Shown here: piece after piece, positions 58,481 to 64,000 of the stretch | Layout of the letters: every line of letters starts with the position of its first letter | How positions within the stretch are numbered: position 1 is the first letter of the stretch | Source of the DNA: Diospyros lotus | Taxonomy: Eukaryota > Streptophyta > Magnoliopsida > Ericales > Ebenaceae | Assembly: GCF_014633365.1 (NCBI RefSeq) | Contig: NC_068349.1 | Location: 33,556,753-33,620,752, forward strand | Reading direction: 5' to 3' | Length of the DNA: 64,000 nucleotides | The notes under the pieces: model-generated | Told to the model about the DNA's origin: nothing | The model's database searches: none | The model's input: the letters and a program-made list of their open reading frames with translations, nothing else | Translations under genes and position numbers: made by a program

Positions 58481-58720
58481 ATGGGGGATGCCAAGAAGCC
58501 CAGAAGGGCCCTGAAAATACGCTACAGCGTGCGTGCCTGCGATTCTCTCGATCGCCTTTCTAGTGGCTGTAGTGGTTTTGTTCCTCACCATGCTCAAGCC
58601 TAAACAGCCGAGAATGGTCACTAATGCCGGAAAAGATGATGAACTTGTTCCCGATATTTCGGTATCCCAGGGAGGTTGCTGCATGCATAATCTGAGTGAA
58701 CATATTTATATTTGGTTATA
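58481..58720 (+). pseudogene. LEA2/NHL-type protein N-terminal fragment, frameshifted
   Basis: ATG at 58481 gives MGDAKKPRRALKIRY, a short basic start. In another frame (from about 58527) follows AILSIAFLVAVVVLFLTML, a membrane segment, then KPKQPRM. A basic start, one membrane helix and a KPKxP motif are the typical N-terminus of plant LEA2 (NDR1/HIN1-like) proteins. A frame change between 58500 and 58530 and no LEA2 beta domain downstream indicate a gene fragment, perhaps carried by a transposon. Local GC is higher than the flanks. I infer the family from the N-terminus only. Confidence 0.38.
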
Positions 58721-58788
58721 AATATGAACTTGTTCCGGAAGATCCTAATTGGTTTTGTTAAAGCAAACATGAAAGCAGCTGCTTGGCT

Positions 58789-58826
<38 letters not shown>

Positions 58827-59106
58827 TACAGGGGTGCAGAGAGGGTTTGGCATTCTGATTGGGCACTAAAAAGAGGATATCACCCCAGGAAGAAAACTTT
58901 GTTTATTTGTAGGTGCATGCAACAACTGTGTAAATTGAAAGATAGCAATCAAAGCCAGGGTAGAATGTACTTATAAGGGAAACAAATTAAATAGAAAGCT
59001 CAATATTTACAACAAAACTCCACAAATCATTCCTTATGTCATTGATCCTTGTTGCTTAATTATGAACCATGCATAACAGCAAACATCATTCTCATATACC
59101 AGCGTT
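58721..59106. other. Intergenic with TA/CA microsatellite
   Basis: A (TA)n(CA)n run lies at 58789-58828. No other feature seen. Confidence 0.7.
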
Positions 59107-61443
59107 CTAGCGACCGAAAATTCCGTTGCTAAAACATCAAAATTCGTCGCTAAATTTTTTAGCGACGGACTTAGTGACGAGTACATTTTCATCGCTAAAA
59201 AGGGCGTCGCTGAATTTTAGCGACGGGATTAATGACGGGTATTTTTTAGTGATGGGGTTAACCCTGTCGTTAAACCCGTCGCTAAATTTTAATTTTTTAT
59301 TTAATTTTTATATTTTTTAAATTCAACCCCAAAATTTAAAATTCAACGTACGCTAGGCCCTGGCCTCCCCTCATGTGCGCCACGTGGCTGCGCCTCTGCT
59401 CGCCACGTGGTAACGTTGGAATATTACTCCCTCAGCTATTATTCTCAAGCTTTCTACCGGATTCGAACCCCTAACCCTCTCATGACCAAGTTTCACGCGC
59501 GAGCCAAATGATTTGAAAGTCTTCTTATTTATTGTTATACATAAAATATATTTATAGTATTCTCTTCCAAATATTTCAGAATTATATTTATACACCAAAA
59601 TTTCTCAAAACTTATTTTAATAATATTAATTTTAATATTAATGTTAGTAAAGGGAAATGAATATTAATTTTAATTTTATTTCATTATTAATTCAAATAAA
59701 ACTTTATTAATTATTATATTAGCAGTGAAAAATTATGTTTTTATTTTGACTTTAATTTGTAATATATTTAAAAATTATTAATTTAATTTTTACTAATATT
59801 AATGTTAGTAAAAATAATTATGATATGTTTAAATGTAAAATTTTTGATTTTTTACTTAATTTTTTTTATTTTTTAGCACGGGGTGACCCCGTCGCTAGGG
59901 GTGTTCGCGGTACGGTTTGGCAGGTCTGAATCATTTTCAGCACGCCAAACCACTAGTGCGGTTTTTCAATTAAACCAGACCTCTGGTTTAGGTTCGGCCA
60001 AACCGCACCAAACCAGACTGCATTTGCGGTCTGGTTTGGTGCGGTTTATCGCGGTTTGAAATGCTACTTAAAATCATTAAAAAAGATATTTAAAAATGGT
60101 AAATAAAGACACAAATATTGGTAAATAAAGACAATTAAATGTAAATAAATAGGAGCAAAAAATAAAAACAAAATAGTGTAAAAAATAAATAAGATGGGGC
60201 TGCCAATTATTAGATTTTTATAATAATATTTTTTTTATTATTTTCTTGGGCAGTTCGGTTTAAAACCGAACCGCCAACTGTCTAAACTGCAAACCGTGCG
60301 GTTTGAACAGAATCCAAACTGTTTTCGACCGCCAAAAAGAAAACCTATCGGTTTGGTTCAGTTTGGCCGATTTTCGCGATGCACCGATTTTTTTGAACAC
60401 CCCTACCTGTCGCTATATTTTGATTATTTATTTATTTATTTTTATTTTTTAGCGACGGGAGCACCCGTCACTAAATTTTAATTTTTTTATTTAATTTTTT
60501 TTTATTTTTTAGTGACGGGTTGACCCGTCACTAAATTTGAATTATTTATTTATTTTTTTAATTTTTTAGCGACAGGGTTTTGCTCGTCGCTAAATTTTAA
60601 TTAATTAATTTTTTTTAAAATTTTTTAGCGAGAGGGTTTTGCCCGTTGCTAAATTTTAATTTTTTATTTAATTTTTTTTATTTTTTAGCGACGGGGCAAA
60701 CCCCGTCGCTAAATTTTATTCTTTTATTTAATTTTTTATTTAACTTTATTTAAATTCTTTTTATCTAAATTTTAATTTTTATTTAATTTTTTTAATTTTT
60801 AGTGACGGGATATGCCTCGTCGCTAAATTTTAATTTTTTTAATTTAGTTTTTTATTTTTTAGCGACGAGGTTGAGCCCGTCGCTAAATTTTATTTTTTAT
60901 TTAGTTTTTTTATTTTTATTTAAATTATTTTTTCTAGATTTTGATTTTGATTTATTTTTTTTTAATTTTTAGCGACGGGGCCAACCGTGTCGCTAAATTT
61001 TAATTTTTTTAATTTAATTTTTTTTATTTTTTAGCAACAGGTTGACCCCCCATCACTAAATTTGAATTATTTTTTTATTTTTTAGCGACGGGGTTGAGCC
61101 CGTCGCTAAATTTAAATTTTTTATTTAATTTTATTTATTTATTTATTTTATTTATTTTTTAGCGACAGGTTGAGCCCGTCGCTAAATTTTAATTTTTTTT
61201 ATTTAATTTTTTATTTTTTTACGACGGGTTTTAGCTCGTCGCTAAATTTTAATTTTTTAATATTTTTTTGTTTTTAGTGACGGGGTTTTCGTCGCTAAAT
61301 TTAGGGACGGGTTTCCATTGTCAATTTCGTCGCTAAATTTATAAAACATTTAAAAAAATTATTGATGAAAATTCCATTGCTAATTAGGTACGGAATAATT
61401 CCACCATTAGATTCCATCGCTAAAATACATTTTTCTTGTAGTG
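59107..61443 (-). mobile_element. CACTA (En/Spm) transposon end with palindromic minisatellite
   Basis: The right boundary, read on the minus strand, is CACTACAAGAAAAATGTATT, the classic CACTA terminal repeat. The block is made of units of about 55-65 bp, each with TTTAGCGACGGG, 4-6 variable bases, CCCGTCGCTAAA, then an AT-rich spacer (TTTTAATTTTTTATTTAATTT). I count at least 13 units between 60450 and 61300 and several more at 59107-59290. Such subterminal repeats bind CACTA transposase. The left CACTA end is not visible, and there is no transposase, so this is truncated or non-autonomous. A hAT MITE is inserted at 59896-60405. Confidence 0.78.
59896..60405. mobile_element. hAT MITE nested in the CACTA block
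   Basis: 510 bp with perfect 11-bp ends TAGGGGTGTTC and GAACACCCCTA. The flanks CCCGTCGC (59888-59895) and CCTGTCGC (60406-60413) are an 8-bp duplication with one change. Near both ends are many GCGGTTTGG/CCAAACCGC words. No coding capacity. Confidence 0.88.
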
Positions 61444-63065
61444 ATATACATACACTTACATATATAGTATATAAAATACATCTATCAAAAGTTCTATTTA
61501 AATATCTAATAGATTTGTTGATTCATGCCCTAAAATAATAACTATCAACATGATATTAATAATTATCAAACATCAAATAACGATAGATGTTACCTTATTT
61601 TGTTCTGTTGTTCCACTTTGATTTCTGTCATCTATTTGATTATAATATCCAGAGAATTTGCTCACAGCAAATTGAATTGTAGACCAATGATGCATCAACG
61701 AATTGGGATTTCGATCAGATTCAAACTCTTTATTTTGATTGAAAAAAGCTTGAATCGTTTCCCAATACATTTGTTTTGTTTGATCATTACCGTGTGTAGC
61801 ATCCATACTAATATTTAGCCATGCTGACATGAGTATTAAATTCTCTTGCGTTGAGAAATTTCTTGTTTGTGACTTTCTTTGAGTATTGAGTTTGGATGTA
61901 TTAGGTTGGGATGGAGTGGCAGCGATATTCACATACTCGTCATAAAGATTCAGGTTGTCGTTCAACAAATTTGTGTAGTATGGTTCATTATCTCTCTCCA
62001 TGGTAAACAAAAGCTAATTGGTCAAATTGCGTAAAAAAATCACAAAAATAAATATTCTCTTTGTGATACAATAAACTATTATTTTAAATATTACATTAAA
62101 TAATTTAATTGAGTAACTTTAACATCCATTTTTAGGATTAGTTTCAAAACAATACATTAAAATAATGCGATACATGTTTACATAATTAATAATTAAATAT
62201 ACATACAAAATAAATAATAAAATACACACAAGATAAATAATTAATAATCAAACAAAATCTTAAATAATAAAGAACTTCTTAATATTAGAAAGCAAACAAA
62301 TAAAACAAAACAGTGGATAAAATTATAATTACCGTGTAAATAATTCAATTTAAATAACTCAAAATTGATTATTTATTAAAAAATTCAATTTAATACAAAC
62401 AAAATCTCAATGTGTGCGTTGCAGATGAAGTTCAATATAATATTAACAACTTCTTAATATTATAGAAAGTAAACAAAATCAAACCAAATCTCAAAATAGA
62501 ATAAATTTCAATAAACCAAATCTCACCGTGTGTGTAAACCCAAAAGGAAGAAACCAAATCTCACTGTGTGCGTAACATACAAAACTTACTATATGTGCAT
62601 TACAGATGGCGCAAACCCAGAAAGAAAACCCAGAAGGAAGAAGAAGCTCTCGTCGCTGCTAGAGGAGGGAACTGGTGCCGCCGCTGCTCTATCTTTTCTG
62701 AGCACCATTGCTGCGGCTTCTTCTCCGCACGCCGTCGCCGGCTCCTTCTTTTCTACACATTGTCGTTGCTTCTTCTTCGCGCGTTGCCGCCGCAGCTCTT
62801 GTTGCTGAATCTTTTCTCCGCTGCTGCTGTTCTTCTTCGAATATGAGATTGAAAACAGAGTATTGAGCTTCAAATTTCAGAAGCAAATAGAGCCGTTGAG
62901 AAATATAGGGAGCAAAATATGACTCCTCAACTGTAGGGAGTCATTTTAAGCTCCACAAAAATTTGAGTGATTTGACAAGTAAGGAGCAGCGTTGGAGCAA
63001 AAATTTGAAGAAATGTTCTCCAAATTTTGACTTAGGGAGGATGCTCGCTCTGCGTTGGAGATGGC
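61444..63065 (-). mobile_element. PIF/Harbinger element, truncated
   Basis: The right end on the minus strand reads GCCATCTCCAACGCAGAGCG, like the GCATCTCCAA ends common in plant PIF/Tourist elements. It is followed by TTA (63066-63068), which would be the TSD. An ORF1 exon lies at 61594-62001. The left half, with the DDE transposase, is missing; the CACTA end abuts at 61443. The 62600-62870 leader is GC-rich with GCCGCC and TTCTTC runs. Confidence 0.5.
61594..62001 (-). pseudogene. PIF/Harbinger ORF1 (Myb/SANT-like) first exon
   Basis: ATG at 62001. The 136-residue exon contains FSTQENLILMSAWLNISMDA, NDQTKQMYWETIQAFFNQN, NSLMHHWSTIQFAVSKFSGYY, then QIDDRNQSG. This is the Myb/SANT-like domain of Harbinger ORF1 proteins, often mislabelled in plant databases as glutathione S-transferase T3-like. 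ORF1 helps bring the transposase to the nucleus and the element ends. The exon is open and ends at a GT donor (GTAACA at 61593). No next exon is found before the CACTA end, so the gene is cut. It may instead be a captured or domesticated copy. Confidence 0.68.
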
Positions 63066-64000
63066 TTAACAAAAGGTAACTAAGAGATTTGTTGAAACTT
63101 TTAAACTTTTTCTGTAGTGGAAAACATTTAAGAAATATGTATTATTGGAGAAGAAAAAATAAGGGCAGGTTGTTCCACAGGAATATATAGCTGTGAAACA
63201 AATATTTCAAATATATATGAATTCACTTACAGAAAAAAAAAAAATATATATATATATATATGAATTCATCAAACATAAAATTAATTCAAAGCTAGATCAA
63301 AAACAATCCTCAAACAATTGCAGCAACCTTGTAGGGAATCCTTTAGCCCACCTGTACTTTCATTGAATAATCCATCTTAATCACAAGATATGAAACCTTC
63401 AGATGAGAACCATAAATTAACTGAAGATCCTGAACACGGAGCACATAAAACAGTAATCACATAATACTATATATATATCTGTCAAATTTTATTTCCAAGC
63501 ATAGTAATTCCACTATTTGCAAATGATTACATGCGCAATAAACAGCTATGAAGAAAAGAGCATCAGATAGATGAAGTGCATATATATAATCAATCCCATA
63601 AAATACAGTGTAACTGGTATTTATAATGGAAAGCCTTCAAGCTACATATATACAGCTGACTTGAGCTTAGTAAAACAAGGAAAAGTCTAGAGAGCCTGAC
63701 GGGCTTACTAACCGCCCTACCGAAAGGGGGCAAAAAGATGATTGTGCTCCCGTCCACTTTGCAAATTTATAAAGTGAGCCACTGCTGCTCTCTCCCTGCT
63801 CGCTCGTCTCCCTTCCATGGTTGCCGCCCTCGTCTCGCCATCGCACCTCGCCCCCATTGCCTTGCTACCCTCGCCTCATCTTCGCCGCCTTGTTGACCGT
63901 CGTTGCATCTTGAAATACTCCTAAGAAGAGATAGACATGTGTGCAGTTAAACCTTCCAAAAGTGAATCAAATTGAGAACACCAGACACCTTGTATTTAGC
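63066..64000. other. Right-edge sequence, no supported gene
   Basis: Contains an (AT)n run at 63244-63262, a GCCGCC/TCGCC-rich stretch at 63780-63905, and an inverted-looking CCGCCCTACCGAAAGGGGGC at 63711-63730. On the minus strand 63343-63429 is an open 28-codon stretch with an AG acceptor and a TAA stop, which could be a last exon of a gene to the right but is too short to identify. Confidence 0.4.

Noticed and set aside
59107..61443. Palindromic repeats with spacers suggestive of a CRISPR array
   Set aside because: Spacers are near-identical AT-rich sequence, not unique, and the array ends in a CACTA terminus.
62589..62886. Overlapping open frames on both strands, Ala/Arg-rich
   Set aside because: GC-rich low-complexity leader of the PIF element with GCCGCC and TTCTTC runs; no domain and no consistent frame.
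63343..63429. Possible 3'-terminal exon on the minus strand
   Set aside because: Acceptor, 28 open codons and TAA are present, but the peptide is not recognised and no partner exon is visible.

Overview
This is plant nuclear DNA, most likely from a eudicot with a repeat-rich genome. It shows spliced genes with GT-AG introns, Ty1/copia elements primed by initiator tRNA-Met, CACTA, hAT and PIF/Harbinger transposons, and an AT-rich background. I see no bacterial, organellar or RNA-gene content. I do not assign a species.

Region 1 (1-33,060, minus strand) is one host gene: the 5' part of the DNA2 replication nuclease-helicase (called JHS1 in Arabidopsis). I could place 24 exons between 32781 and 3048. 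They join in one open frame of 1,065 codons with every intron phase consistent. The exons hold a PIP-like N-terminus, the iron-sulfur RecB-type nuclease core, and the start of the superfamily 1 helicase through Walker A. The C-terminal helicase exons lie beyond base 1. The upstream region has an E2F-type site and a telo-box, as expected for an S-phase gene. Two introns are greatly enlarged: intron 17 (6618-15010) holds a TRIM, a copia element and MITEs, and intron 7 (18140-30118) holds a copia LTR-internal-LTR-internal-LTR array, a 3.6-kb hAT element inside one of its LTRs, and more fragments. A 590-bp MITE makes up most of intron 21.

Region 2 (33,061-57,848) is intergenic and almost wholly retrotransposon. 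A long gypsy-type solo LTR (33680-44543) is split by a copia element (34026-42376), which is itself split by a second related solo LTR (35358-38037) and a GC-rich hAT-type element (39419-40054). Then come a third solo LTR (45313-47293), a nearly complete copia element (47525-53989) and a fourth long LTR-like block (54801-57848).

Region 3 (57,849-64,000) holds DNA-transposon remains: a CACTA end with a palindromic minisatellite (59107-61443) containing a hAT MITE, and a truncated PIF/Harbinger element with its Myb/SANT-like ORF1 exon. A short LEA2-like gene fragment lies at 58481-58720.

The only gene I judge functional is DNA2. All transposon ORFs carry stops, frameshifts or insertions. Order of insertion can be read from nesting and target-site duplications (TSDs).
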